Part shown: positions 56,076 to 64,000 of the stretch, piece after piece
How the letters are laid out: the number at the start of each line of letters is the position of its first letter
Numbering within the stretch: position 1 is the first letter of the stretch
Program-made: the position numbers and the translations under genes
DNA from: Mycoplasma suis str. Illinois
GTDB lineage: Bacteria > Bacillota_I > Bacilli_A > Mycoplasmatales > Mycoplasmoidaceae
Length of the DNA stretch: 64,000 nt
Direction of reading: 5' to 3'
NCBI RefSeq assembly: GCF_000179035.2
Contig: NC_015155.1
Coordinates: 310,001 to 374,000, forward strand
The notes under the pieces: model-generated
The model's database searches: none
What the model saw: only the letters and a program-made list of their open reading frames with translations
What the model was told of the DNA's origin: nothing

Positions 56076-56773
56076 ATAGTTCTAGAGAGTTCACTTTAAT
56101 AGTTCTTATAGCCCCTCCGGGATCAGGAAAGGGAACTCTTTCAGAATTATTAAAAGAACGAAAAGGTATTTACGTTCTTTCTGCTGGAAAAATATTTAGA
56201 ACTTTAATTGCTCAGAGAAAAGAACAAGAAGATAATAGTGGGGAAAAATTACAAGATGTAAACAAAGGTGGATATCTTGCAGATGAAGTAGTTAATAAAT
56301 ATGCTATTGCTGAATTAGAAAGAATTCAGCAAGAACTAATAGAAAAAAATAATAGTAAAAAACTATTTATTACTTTGGATGGATATCCAAGAACTATGGG
56401 ACAAGCTAAAGAACTAGAAAGATGATCTAAAGATAAAAAACTAATAATAGTTACGCTAGAAGGACTAAGTGATATTCAAATTCAAGAAAGACTAAGTAAT
56501 AGATACTTATGTCAAGAACATGAGCATATATTTAATGCTCTTAATAAGGATTTTCCAACTAATGGAATTTGTCCAAAAGATGGATCAAAACTTATTAAGA
56601 GAGTTGATGACTCTCAAATAGAAGTTATGCAAAAGAGACTTAATTTACATAAGTCTCTTACATCACCTATTTGTGAGTACTATAAGTCACAAAATATAAC
56701 TACTATAACAATTGACAGTAGTCTAACTATTGAGGGAATGTATCTTTCTTTCTGCGAAAAAATAGGTATCTAA
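56069..56773 (+). CDS. adk: Adenylate kinase
   Basis: Makes 2 ADP from ATP and AMP. Walker A PPGSGKGT is at about residues 16-23, then SAGKIFRTLI, LDGYPRTMGQA (family DG-F-PR) and a long lid with CQEHEHIFN...CPKDGSKLIKR that keeps only part of the zinc Cys set. 234 residues. ATG 56069 overlaps the secY end. Usual position after secY. Confidence 0.95.
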
Positions 56774-56838
56774 TTTTTTTTTAATTAACTTTTTTCCCTC
56801 AGCAGAAAACTAAAAAAGAAATAGAAAAAGAACTTTTT

Positions 56839-56878
56839 AGATAAGAGAAAGCTCCGTAAGGGAGATTTTCTCTTATCT
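56839..56878 (+). terminator. 12-bp hairpin after adk
   Basis: AGATAAGAGAAA and TTTCTCTTATCT form perfect arms, extended by GCTCC/GGAGA toward the loop. It lies 65 bp after adk and 22 bp before the next gene, so it may terminate the spc transcript or act as a leader hairpin for the IF-1-like gene. Confidence 0.6.
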
Positions 56879-56900
56879 ATTTAGTATTTCCTTTTAAAGA

Positions 56901-57170
56901 ATGCCTGAATATTTAGTGGGAATAGTTAGAGAAGTTGTTCACAAGAAATTTGTAATTGTTGAGTGTGAAATTGCAAATCCCTCTACTTTCTATTGCATTC
57001 TTTCTTGAAAAATAAGACTCAAAAAAATTGTGTCTTATTTTTTGTCTAGAAAATTTCCAGAAAAAATAAAACCCTTTTCTCTGGAATCCAAAGAAGTCAT
57101 TTTTAAGTTAAAAAATTGTGAAAACTTTTCACTTCAGGATTCTGGAATTATTGTTGAAATAAGAAATTAA
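56901..57170 (+). CDS. IF-1-like OB-fold protein A (cassette 1)
   Basis: An 89-residue protein related by pattern to IF-1: GIVREVVHKKFVIVECE, then FYCILSWKIRLKK and the C-terminal SGIIVEIRN align with IF-1 strands (VVKMVTAENVKVEL, DCHLAKKLKK, KIIERI). It is paralogous to the protein at 58795 (shared C-x-L-S-W-K-x-R motif and G-I-V-V-E end). It lies two genes upstream of the true infA. Probably binds RNA or the 30S subunit; this is inferred from the OB-like pattern. ATG 56901. One UGA-Trp in the L-S-W-K motif. Confidence 0.65.
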
Positions 57171-57182
57171 CTTTTAGTTTTT

Positions 57183-57608
57183 TTGCTAGCAGTAGCTATT
57201 GTTGTGAGTACTCTTGCAGCAGCTTTCTTAATTTGAATTATTATTGAAGTTTCAATAACAAGAACAACTCCTTTTATTTGAAATTTTTTTGTAAAAAAAG
57301 TAGATCATAGGTGAGTTCAGTGACGCAAAGGTTTTATTATTTTCTCTCAGTGTCCCTACTTCACTAAATATCTTGTTTTAGTTGGGGACACTGATATGAA
57401 TGGAACAAACCATTATTTAAAAAGAAGTTGTCAATTATCTTTCTGATTAGGTATCAGAAATAAGATAAAACCTATTAAGTTATTTGAGGGAGATGTAGTT
57501 CTAGTTTTGTGCAGTAATCCAATATTTGATGAATGAAAAATATTTAGAATAGTTAAGTTAAATTCTGCTCAGTTTGAGCAGAAAAACTATTCAAATATTC
57601 AAAATTAA
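57183..57608 (+). CDS. Membrane-anchored OB-like protein B (cassette 1)
   Basis: A 141-residue protein: one N-terminal membrane helix (VAIVVSTLAAAFLIWIII) then a cytosolic domain beginning KKVDHRWVQWRKGFII. It is paralogous to the protein at 59151 (shared DHRW-x-x-WRKG, SC-x-LS, and V-x-VLVL segments). The end GDVVLVLCSN resembles the last strands of an IF-1-type OB fold. TTG 57183 is the first start after the in-frame stop. Function unknown. Tightly linked to gene A upstream and map downstream. Confidence 0.6.
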
Positions 57609-57617
57609 TTAATAGAA

Positions 57618-58496
57618 ATGATTTTTAACTTAAATAGACCAGAAACTGTGAAGCCAAAGGCTGAACATGAAATTCAAATAATGAGAATAGGTGGTCTCAT
57701 TTGACAATCTATTAGAGACCACCTAATTAGGGAAGTTAAAACCGGAATGACTTTAAGTCAAGTTGAAAAATTAGTAGAAGTTCAATTTAAAAAATATGGA
57801 CTTTTTCCATCTTTTAAGGAAACTGGAAAGTTTCCATATTTAATTTGTACTTCTCTAAATAGTTGTGTAGTTCATGGAGCTCCTTCTGAAGAAGTAATAA
57901 AGGAAGGAGATAAGTTAACTATTGATTTAGGGTTTAAGTACAGGGACTACAATATAGATTCAGCTTTCTCCCTATTTTTTGAACCTGCGGGAGAAAGTGA
58001 AAAATCTAAAGAATTAACTGCAAAAATAAGAGATTACAAATATCTTGATCAATTAACTAAAGCAGCTTTTTATGAGTCTATTAGTGAATTAAAAGCTGGT
58101 TGCACTACTGGACATATTGCAGAAAAAATAGAGTCTTTCGTGAAGACCTATTTTCCTAAAAAGTATTCAATACTTTATGGCTTTACAGGACATGGAATTG
58201 GAAAGACGTTGCATGACTTTCCAAGAATACCAAATTATGGTTTAAAGAAAGAACAAGGTCATATTCTTTCTGCAGGCTCTACTATATGTATAGAGCCTAT
58301 GATAATAGAACAGGAAGATGGTAAGTGAGAAATAGATAAAGATGGTTTTAGTGTTTGTGCAAAAAATAAGAATGCACAAACAATGCATTATGAGCACTTA
58401 GTGTTAATACTCGAAGATGGAGTTGAAGTATTAACAGCTAGTCAGTGAGAAATGGAAGAATTAAGATCTTCCTGAGAGATAATAAAGGGAGTTTAG
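57618..58496 (+). CDS. map: Methionine aminopeptidase
   Basis: Removes N-terminal Met; type I, 292 residues. Metal ligands are in place: Asp in TIDLGFKYRDYNIDSAF (both), His in FTGHGIGKTLHD, Glu in CIEPMI, Glu in HYEHLVLI. An insertion with KELTAKIRDYKYL lies between the second Asp and the His region. ATG 57618. Its usual place between adk and infA is kept. UGA-Trp in the C-terminal part. Confidence 0.95.
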
Positions 58497-58499
58497 TAT

Positions 58500-58727
58500 A
58501 TGTCTAAAGATAGTTCAAAGTTTTCTTTAGAGGGAAAAGTAGTTAAGATGGTGACAGCTGAAAATGTTAAGGTGGAACTTTCAAATAAAAAAGTAATGGA
58601 TTGTCACTTAGCTAAAAAGCTCAAGAAGTATAGTTCATACATTCTTGAGGGAGATCCAGTTATTGTGGAAATTGATCCTTATGATCTCTCAAAGGGAAAG
58701 ATAATAGAAAGAATAAAAGTTAGATAG
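58500..58727 (+). CDS. infA: Translation initiation factor IF-1
   Basis: A 75-residue IF-1: FSLEGKVVKMVTAENVKVELSN, DCHLAKKLKKYSSYILEGDPVIVEIDPYDLSKGKIIERIK, the family EGDPV-x-VE-x-xPYDL-x-x-G-x-I core. Occupies the A-site of 30S during initiation and works with IF-3. ATG 58500 lies 3 nt after map. Followed by a CCCTCT/AGAGGG hairpin, then the second IF-1-like cassette. Confidence 0.96.
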   Translation: MSKDSSKFSLEGKVVKMVTAENVKVELSNKKVMDCHLAKKLKKYSSYILEGDPVIVEIDPYDLSKGKIIERIKVR

Positions 58728-58737
58728 AGGATTTTTT

Positions 58738-58753
58738 CCCTCTAAAAAGAGGG
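58738..58753 (+). terminator. Hairpin after infA
   Basis: CCCTCT-AAAA-AGAGGG, 10 bp after the infA stop; a T-run precedes it and an AT-rich stretch follows. Possible partial terminator between infA and the second cassette. Confidence 0.5.
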
Positions 58754-58794
58754 ATATACTTTCTTTAAACTAAGTTTTTTATTCTTTTATAAAA

Positions 58795-59127
58795 ATGACT
58801 AATACAGGAGATAAGGAATTAAGTTTCTATGAGAAACTTAAGTCTAAGTGAAGTCTAGCTGATTACCTAGAAGGTGAAATAAAAGAAGAAATTATTGGAA
58901 GTAAATACATATCAATTGAATGTAAAAACATTCATCCATTTGTATTTCAATGTGTTCTTTCCTGAAAACTTAGAAGACAATTTAGAAAAATTTCTAGAAA
59001 GGAAGAGGGAAATTCCTTTCTAGAAATAGGTAAAAAAGTGAAATTTAAGTGCAAGTTAAATTCAGAAAATGTTCTTAAGGGAAGAGCTTTAAATGGAGTT
59101 GGTATTGTAGTAGAACTTCTAGACTAA
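58795..59127 (+). CDS. IF-1-like OB-fold protein A-prime (cassette 2)
   Basis: A 110-residue paralogue of the protein at 56901: GEIKEEIIGSKYISIECK, FQCVLSWKLRRQFRK, GKKVKFKCKL and NGVGIVVELLD align with it and with IF-1 strands. An N-terminal extension of about 25 residues is added. ATG 58795 lies downstream of the infA hairpin. A hairpin (AACTTCTAG/CTAGAAGTT) follows its end. Role unknown; ribosome or RNA binding is inferred from the fold pattern. Confidence 0.65.
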
Positions 59128-59150
59128 ATAGACTAGAAGTTAACTAAAAA

Positions 59151-59531
59151 ATGGAGCCAATAGCATGGATTATTACAGTATCTCTGCTATCCATCGCTTT
59201 TCTAGCTACAATAGCAGAGATAAAGAGATCTAAAACACTTCCTTCTACTTGATATCTTTTGTGTCAAAAGATAGATCATAGATGGATTCTGTGGAGAAAG
59301 GGAATAGTCCTTTCTTCAGAAGGAGAAGATAATAAAAAATACTCTGTTAATTTAGGATACTATGACGGAAATCGAGAACTCTATTATCTTCCTCATAGTT
59401 GCAAGCTATCGCTGCGACTCAGATTAAAGAGTTTACTTAGTGACTTTAGTCTAGAACCCGGAGTCCAAGTTCTAGTATTAATGTGTAATAAGAACATAAA
59501 GAAGATAATAAAAATAGTTAAATTTAAATAG
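59151..59531 (+). CDS. Membrane-anchored OB-like protein B-prime (cassette 2)
   Basis: A 126-residue paralogue of the protein at 57183: an N-terminal membrane helix (WIITVSLLSIAFLATI), then CQKIDHRWILWRKGIVL, SCKLSLRLRLK and GVQVLVLMCNKNIKK. The same two-gene order (A then B) is seen on both sides of map-infA. ATG 59151. It ends 16 nt before rpmJ, so it is embedded in the alpha operon. Function unknown. Confidence 0.6.
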
Positions 59532-59547
59532 TAGAGAGTAGAAATAT

Positions 59548-59661
59548 ATGAAAGTAAGAGCATCAGTTAAAAAAATTTGTGAACACTGTAAAGTAGTTAG
59601 AAGAAAAAACAGAATAAGAGTTATTTGTAAGATAGCTAAGCATAAGCAAAGACAAGGTTAG
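59548..59661 (+). CDS. rpmJ: 50S ribosomal protein L36
   Basis: A 37-residue L36 of the zinc type: [20 protein letters not shown], then a C...C-x-x-x-x-H arrangement ([13 protein letters not shown]). ATG 59548. Stop 4 nt before rpsM. Normal alpha-operon position. Confidence 0.95.
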   Translation: MKVRASVKKICEHCKVVRRKNRIRVICKIAKHKQRQG

Positions 59662-59665
59662 TTAG

Positions 59666-60154
59666 ATGGCAAGAATATTAGGTGTAATTCTTCCAGATAA
59701 GAAAGAGCTATTTGTAGCTCTTACAAAAATATATGGAATTGGATTAACTACTTCCAAGAAGATTATTCAGTACTGGGTACTGAATAAGGTAATTTCTGAA
59801 AATAAATTGACTGAAGCAGAGAAGTCAAAACTAGAAGTCTATATGAAAAAAAGAGTCTATAGTTTGTCCTCCGAGGAGTTAGCTTCTCTATCTCAAGCCA
59901 TAGTTAAACTTCAGTCAATTCAAGAGGAAGTGCCTGAAGTGTCTAGTTTCTTCAAGGATAGATTACTTCTGGAAGGGGATTTAAGAAAGAAAATTAGTGA
60001 TGATTTGACTAACTTAAAGGAGATTGCTTCTTATGTTGGATTGAGACATAGAAGAAATTTACCAGTACATGGACAAAGAACAAGAACTAACGCTAGAACA
60101 AGAAAAGGTCCTAGAAAAACTGTTGCAAATAAGAAGATTGAAGGTAAGAAATAG
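59666..60154 (+). CDS. rpsM: 30S ribosomal protein S13 with internal insertion
   Basis: S13 normally has about 120 residues; here 162. N-terminal RILGVILPDKKELFVALTKIYGIG and C-terminal YVGLRHRRNLPVHGQRTRTNARTRKGPRK are conserved. About 40 extra residues in the middle (around 45-105) enlarge the helical region. ATG 59666. It contacts the P-site tRNA and 23S bridge. Confidence 0.95.
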   Translation: MARILGVILPDKKELFVALTKIYGIGLTTSKKIIQYWVLNKVISENKLTEAEKSKLEVYMKKRVYSLSSEELASLSQAIVKLQSIQEEVPEVSSFFKDRLLLEGDLRKKISDDLTNLKEIASYVGLRHRRNLPVHGQRTRTNARTRKGPRKTVANKKIEGKK

Positions 60155-60179
60155 TAAAATTTAATTGGCTGTTAAATAA

Positions 60180-60569
60180 ATGTCAGTTGGAAAAGAAAAA
60201 CCTAAGTCAAAGAAAAATAAATTTTCTTTCTCAAGCGGAATAATGCACGTAACTACTTCTATCAATAACACAATCATTTCTCTTTCCGATCTAGAAGGAA
60301 ACGTAGTTCTTTCGGAAAGTGCTGGAACCATCGGATACAAGGGAACTAAGAAGGCAACTCCTTATGTTGCAAATCTAGTTGCTACTAAAATAGGAAAGGA
60401 GGCTAAAGAAAAAGGAGTTAGTACATTGGCAATTCATATGAAGGGAATTGGAAAGGGAAAGGAAATCGCTCTTAGAACTTTAATTGGACTTGGATTTGAA
60501 ATTACTGAAGTAGCTGATAAGACTCCTTTGCCACACAATGGATGTACTCCAAGTAAGAGACCTAGATAG
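60180..60569 (+). CDS. rpsK: 30S ribosomal protein S11
   Basis: S11 of 129 residues. GIMHVTTSINNTIISLSDLEGNVVLSESAGTIGYKGTKKATPYVA and DKTPLPHNGCTPSKRPR (family D-x-T-P-x-P-H-N-G-C-R-P-P-K-R-R) are conserved; one Arg is Thr. ATG 60180. Confidence 0.97.
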   Translation: MSVGKEKPKSKKNKFSFSSGIMHVTTSINNTIISLSDLEGNVVLSESAGTIGYKGTKKATPYVANLVATKIGKEAKEKGVSTLAIHMKGIGKGKEIALRTLIGLGFEITEVADKTPLPHNGCTPSKRPR

Positions 60570-60575
60570 TTAGTT

Positions 60576-61598
60576 ATGTCACTTTTGAATAAATTTACAA
60601 ATTTTGCAATTGAAACAGAAGTTGTAGATTCTTCTGAAACTTCTGCTTCAGTAGTTTTTTACCCTCTAGAGAGAGGACTTGGCAACACCATTGGAAACAC
60701 TCTTAGAAGACTTCTTCTAAGTTCAATTCCTTCTCCTGCAGTATTTGCAATAAGAGTTGCAGGACTACCACATGAATTTTCTCCAATTAAGGGAGTAGCT
60801 GAAGATGTTACTCAACTTATTATCGCTATTAAGAAGCTAGTTCTTAAGGTTGATGAAAAAATTGCTGATTTTGAACACCTAAAGGATCTTCCAATTGAAA
60901 AGTGACCTTTCTTGAAAATTAGAAAGAGCAAAGTTGGAGTTGTTCAAGCAAAAGATATTGAATGTTTTGCTGGAGTTGAAGTTGTAAATCCAGAACTAAA
61001 ACTTTGTGAAATAACTGAAGAAGGAACTTCACTTGAAATTGACCTTTACTGTATGGTTGACAGAGGTCACAGAAGTTCAAATGAAAATAGAGAAAGACTA
61101 AGTACTCTTTCCCTAATTCCTATCGACACTACTTTCTCACCTGTTCTTCTAGTTGATTGAAAAGTTAGTGAAGAAAAGACTACAAAATATGGTATTAGTG
61201 ACAGACTAAGACTTAATGTTTCAACTAATGGATCTATTAAGGCTCTTGATGCAGTATGGTATGCAGCAAAGATTTTGATTTCAATGTTCACCAAGATAGC
61301 TGAACATGATGTTGAACTATTTAAGCTTGATAGTTATGCTAAAAAAGTTGATAGAAAAGAAAAGGAAGAAGTTCACTCTTCAATCTCTTCTTCTCCAATT
61401 GAAGACTTGGAATTGACTCAACGGACATTCAATATCCTAAAGAATAGTGGAATTAACACTATTTCTGAGCTAGTTGCTTATAGTTTTGACGAACTGGCTG
61501 AATTCAGAAATCTTGGAAAGAAAGCTCTGTTGGAAGTTCAAGCAAAACTTGAAGAAAGAGGATACAAGTTCAGAGAAAGTAGTTCTTCAGATTCTTAG
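60576..61598 (+). CDS. rpoA: DNA-directed RNA polymerase alpha subunit
   Basis: Alpha subunit of 340 residues. The N-terminal assembly domain has PLERGLGNTIGNTLRRLLLSSIPSPAV and GVAEDVTQLI. The C-terminal domain (about 275-335) has ELTQRTFNILKNSGINTISEL and FRNLGKKALLEVQAKLEERG. ATG 60576, 6 nt after rpsK. UGA-Trp at two sites. It ends before a GGACTTT/AAAGTCC terminator. Confidence 0.97.
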
Positions 61599-61607
61599 TT
61601 AAGTAAG

Positions 61608-61627
61608 GGACTTTAAAAGTCCTTTTC
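61608..61627 (+). terminator. Terminator of the alpha operon
   Basis: GGACTTT and AAAGTCC arms followed by TTTTCCCCC, 10 bp after rpoA. rplQ, usually next, is not found. Confidence 0.65.
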
Positions 61628-61691
61628 CCCCACTCAGGGGGAGAGAAAATATTTAACCTTTTTTCTTTAGGTAGGAAAAGAAGAGTGTTGT

Positions 61692-61709
61692 TAGGGGCGG
61701 AAAGCCCCT
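61692..61709 (-). terminator. Terminator of the trmD transcript
   Basis: On the minus strand GGGGC-TTTCC-GCCCC with TTAAGGA/TAACAA flanks, followed by ACTCTTTTC. It lies 13 bp beyond the stop of the small membrane gene. Confidence 0.6.
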
Positions 61710-61722
61710 CCTTAACTTTTAC

Positions 61723-61872
61723 CTACTGATTATCACTCGGAGCTGAAGTTGAAGATGAAAAAGCTCCATTGTACTTAACGATCGCCACAACTACAACAAC
61801 TCCAATGGAAATATAAAAAATTCTTCTAATTCAGCGAGGGACAGCCATTAAAGCCCTTATCAACATAAACAT
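61723..61872 (-). CDS. Small membrane protein (49 residues)
   Basis: A short frame missed by length filters: MFMLIRALMAVPRWIRR, one membrane helix (IFYISIGVVVVVAIV), then a Ser/Thr-rich tail (FSSSTSAPSDNQ). The stop is followed by a terminator. ATG 61872 lies 2 nt after trmD, so translation is probably coupled. SecE/SecG-like small subunits look like this but no family motif is clear. Confidence 0.5.
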
Positions 61873-61874
61873 AT

Positions 61875-62516
61875 TTAAGGTTTCTTCTTTTTAATTCGAG
61901 ATTCTTCCCTGAATTGTTTTATTTTAGATTGATTTCCTGAGAAAAGCACATCAGGAACTTTATAACCCATAAAGTTCTTTGGAGGTGCATATACAGGAAA
62001 ATCTAAGTCACTATCTGATTCAATAGTATTAAAGCTTTCGGAAAGCAAGCTTTCCGCAGAAATAACATCAGGAACTAATCTAACTACACTTTCTAGAACT
62101 ATAGAGGCTGCTAAAGTTCCTGAAGAAATAATGTAATCTCCAATGGAGATTGCTTCACTAACAAAATTTCTTATTCTTTCATCTATTCCTTCATAGTGAC
62201 CACATATAAAGACAATATTCTTAGTTTCTGAAATTCTCTCTAATTCTCTAGATTTAGTTTGAGTTAATTTTTCTCCTCTAGGGCAGAGGAGAATAATGTG
62301 AGTATTTTCCAATAAGTTGTTTGCTTTCAAAATGTTGTATATAGGTTCTACTGAAATTACCATTCCACTACTTCCCCCATATGGTGTGTAATCAACTTGT
62401 TGATTTCACTTTTGTCTTAAGTTAATTATTTTGAAGAGAATATTAGCTCTATAAATTGACTTAAGAGTTATAGAGTGAATTAACCAGTTGGTTATATCCA
62501 CTGGGAAAAGAGTTAT
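61875..62516 (-). CDS. trmD: tRNA (guanine-N1)-methyltransferase TrmD, probable AUA start
   Basis: Makes m1G37, which prevents +1 frameshifting. DYTPYGGSSGMVI, LCPRGEKLTQ, CGHYEGIDERI and EAISIGDYIISSG (SPOUT knot and SAM site) identify it. 213 residues. The frame has no ATG or TTG before the core, and the first GTG would cut the first strand. ATA 62516 (Ile-Thr-Leu-Phe-Pro) lies 9 nt after a strong AGGAGAGAG ribosome binding site. This is one of the better supported non-AUG starts. UGA-Trp codons present. Confidence 0.92.
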
Positions 62517-62648
62517 GAAATAAAACTCTCTCCTTTTAGCCCTTAAACTTAAAGCTTTATTTTTAATTTTTTTAAAGTCCAACTATTTTAAAATTTAATT
62601 CTGATTTAAAGGTTTAATCAATAATAAGCAAATAAATAGTTAATTAAA

Positions 62649-63125
62649 GTGGCAAGACACTATATAACTGAAGCTAAATTAAAAGAGTTGCAAAAGCAAC
62701 TTGATAATTTAGTAAATGTTGAAAGACCTCAAGTTCTTGAAGAATTAAAGCAAGCAAGAAGTCTAGGCGACTTGTCAGAAAATGCTGACTATGATTCTGC
62801 AAAGCAAAGACAACATGAAATTGAAAAAAAAGTTCAAGAAATTGAAGCTATATTAAAGAACTATTCTCTAATTGACAAGAAAGGTTCTTCTGAAAGAGGG
62901 GAAAAAGTAGTTGAAATTGGTTCTAAAGTAAAAATATTCCACTCACTAACTAATAAAGAATATGTTTATGAAATACTAGGAAGTCTTGATGCAGACCCAG
63001 CAAATATGAAAATTTCCAATGAATCTCCTATAGCTAAAACAATTATGGGAAAACCTGTTGGAGGAACTTATCAAGTAGAAGGACTAAAGAAAAGCTATTA
63101 CATCAAAATTCTAGAGATACTTTAA
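62649..63125 (+). CDS. greA: Transcription elongation factor GreA
   Basis: A 158-residue GreA. The N-terminal coiled coil (YITEAKLKELQKQLDNLVNVERPQVLEELKQARSLGDLSENADYDSAK) with the acidic tip D-L-S-E-N-A-D-Y and the C-terminal FKBP-like domain (SPIAKTIMGKPVGG) are complete. GTG 62649. It rescues backtracked RNA polymerase. It is divergent from trmD. Confidence 0.96.
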   Translation: MARHYITEAKLKELQKQLDNLVNVERPQVLEELKQARSLGDLSENADYDSAKQRQHEIEKKVQEIEAILKNYSLIDKKGSSERGEKVVEIGSKVKIFHSLTNKEYVYEILGSLDADPANMKISNESPIAKTIMGKPVGGTYQVEGLKKSYYIKILEIL

Positions 63126-63148
63126 GTAAGTTTTTTCTTTAGTCCTTT

Positions 63149-63913
63149 ATAGCTGTTTCTTTTTTTAGAAACTTAAATTTCGAACTACTAATAGTAGGTT
63201 CGATTTCAGAAGTAACCTCTACTGGAGTTTTAGTTACTCCAAAACTTTATTCCGTTTTCAACAAAAACAGATTGTTTTATTTCCAAGAAGTACCTAATAA
63301 AGCTACTAATTTACCTTGCAGCTTCCTTTCGTTAAGTGAGTTCTATGAAAATTGGGAAAAAATATCTCTTTCCAAGGAAGAAGAGCGATTTCTTCTTCCA
63401 GTTAATTGGGAATTAGTTCACTCCCTATTAACTGAACTTAAAGAAGAAGGAAAGCTAGATTTAGAACTTCCTTCTAAAGAGATTCCAGTTCAAGATCCAA
63501 TTTCTCTTAGAGAATGGAGATTTCAAATAAAGCAAGCACTTCTTGCTTTGCTAGAAAGAGATTACAGACAACTTCTTGAAAAATACAACACTCAAGTATT
63601 TATTCACCCTTCCTCTAAGCTAAACTATAAGTTAGTTCACCCAGAAGAAATAAGACATAAAACAAAACCTGTTCCTACGATTTCAGCAATGAAGAATTTG
63701 CATTCATTCTTAAATCGTAGATTGGATATTCTTCCACTATTTTCCAATTCCAAAGATGCTAATCTAAAAGTATATGAGTCATGAAAAATAGAAAGTTTGA
63801 AGGGAGAAACTTCCTTTAAATTTGATGAATCACTTTTAAAGGAGTGAGAAACAAATGCATCAGATTTATTTGTTTTACATTCTTTTAAAGAACCTTCTCT
63901 CCCTAAGTTCTAA
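63149..63913 (+). CDS. Hypothetical protein with hydrophobic N-terminus
   Basis: The frame opens after TAG 63140-63142. If ATA 63149 is the start, 254 residues result, with a hydrophobic segment (FELLIVGSISEV) then a soluble Glu/Lys/Leu-rich domain (LTELKEEGKLDLELPSKE, FIHPSSKLNYKLVHPEE). If TTG 63272 is the start the hydrophobic part is lost. No family recognised. The stop is 3 nt before rpsP. One or two UGA-Trp codons near the end. Confidence 0.55.
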
Positions 63914-63916
63914 AGT

Positions 63917-64000
63917 ATGGTAAGAATAAGACTTAAGAAGATGGGAAAAAAGCATTATCCTATTTACAGAATTGTTGCTGTAGATGCTAGAAGAAGTAGA
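63917..64000 (+). CDS. rpsP: 30S ribosomal protein S16 (partial)
   Basis: The first 28 residues: VRIRLKKMGKKHYPIYRIVAVD, the conserved S16 start. The gene continues beyond the window. ATG 63917. Neighbours rimM and trmD, often linked to rpsP, are not on this strand here; trmD lies 1.4 kb away on the other strand. Confidence 0.92.
   Translation, partial: MVRIRLKKMGKKHYPIYRIVAVDARRSR

Noticed and set aside
57041-57120. Frameshift at GAAAAAATAAAA in IF-1-like gene A
   Set aside because: The frame after the tract aligns with its paralogue at 58795 without any shift.
61723-61872. secE or secG assignment for the small membrane protein after trmD
   Set aside because: One helix and a Ser-rich tail are compatible, but no family motif is visible, so it is left unnamed.

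Overview
The window looks like a low-GC, wall-less mycoplasma genome. UGA must be read as tryptophan: almost every conserved gene (ileS, polC, lon, secY, rplB, rpoA) is interrupted by UGA at Trp positions and stays open only under genetic code 4. Gene content (compact, few pathways, phase-variable hsdS genes, an ECF transporter, FecCD-type uptake, a short secreted orphan family) would suit a hemotropic Mycoplasma, but the species is an inference. All coordinates below read UGA as Trp.

Layout. 0.1-5.6 kb: a CaCA-type cation exchanger convergent with ileS, then gmk and a HAD phosphatase. 5.6-11.1 kb: a tight operon with a flavin reductase, two FecCD permeases, a membrane protein and two ABC ATPases. 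11.2-13.5 kb: two tandem PstS-like binding proteins carrying homopolymer tracts. 13.6-18.7 kb (minus): tsf, infC, rpoE, an HD phosphohydrolase and gltX, with a tRNA-Leu on the plus strand. 18.9-23.1 kb: two tandem phase-variable hsdS genes flanking a secreted orphan, then an orphan C5 DNA methyltransferase. 23.4-26.7 kb: an ECF module. 26.8-32.2 kb: a membrane protein, a 1107-residue coiled-coil protein, rpmB, rpsD, trmK. 32.3-36.6 kb: polC. 36.6-40.3 kb (minus): rpsI, aldo/keto reductase, rplU, mraZ, rsmH, recU. 40.5-44.7 kb: lon behind a CIRCE-like element, rnpB, rplJ-rplL, tRNA-Thr. 44.75-61.6 kb: the S10-spc-alpha ribosomal superoperon, with an inserted secreted gene and an unusual set of IF-1-like genes around map-infA. 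61.7-64 kb: trmD, greA, a hypothetical and the start of rpsP.

The most unusual signal is in translation initiation. At least seven well-conserved genes (gmk, an ABC ATPase, infC, an HD hydrolase, gltX, trmK, secY) have no in-frame AUG, GUG or UUG before their essential motifs; AUA or AUU sits where the start should be. trmD and two others probably belong with them. In the same window the IF-3 gene (infC) needs a -1 shift at an A6 tract to be full length, and the IF-1 gene lies between two copies of a two-gene cassette encoding IF-1-like OB-fold proteins, one of each pair membrane-anchored. IF-3 is the known proofreader against AUU/AUA starts, so a remodelled initiation apparatus is a testable hypothesis.

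A second theme is sequence-level switching. hsdS1 carries C8 and (TC)13, hsdS2 carries G7, a PstS-like gene carries G8, and a C9 tract lies in the gap after the second PstS-like gene. Each of the four coding tracts is currently out of frame with the downstream half of its gene. Four genes (tsf, infC, the HD gene and PstS-like 2) need one extra A in an A6 tract, which points to slippage-tolerant expression, recent lesions or homopolymer under-calling. Perfect inverted repeats of 8-16 bp are common both between and inside genes.
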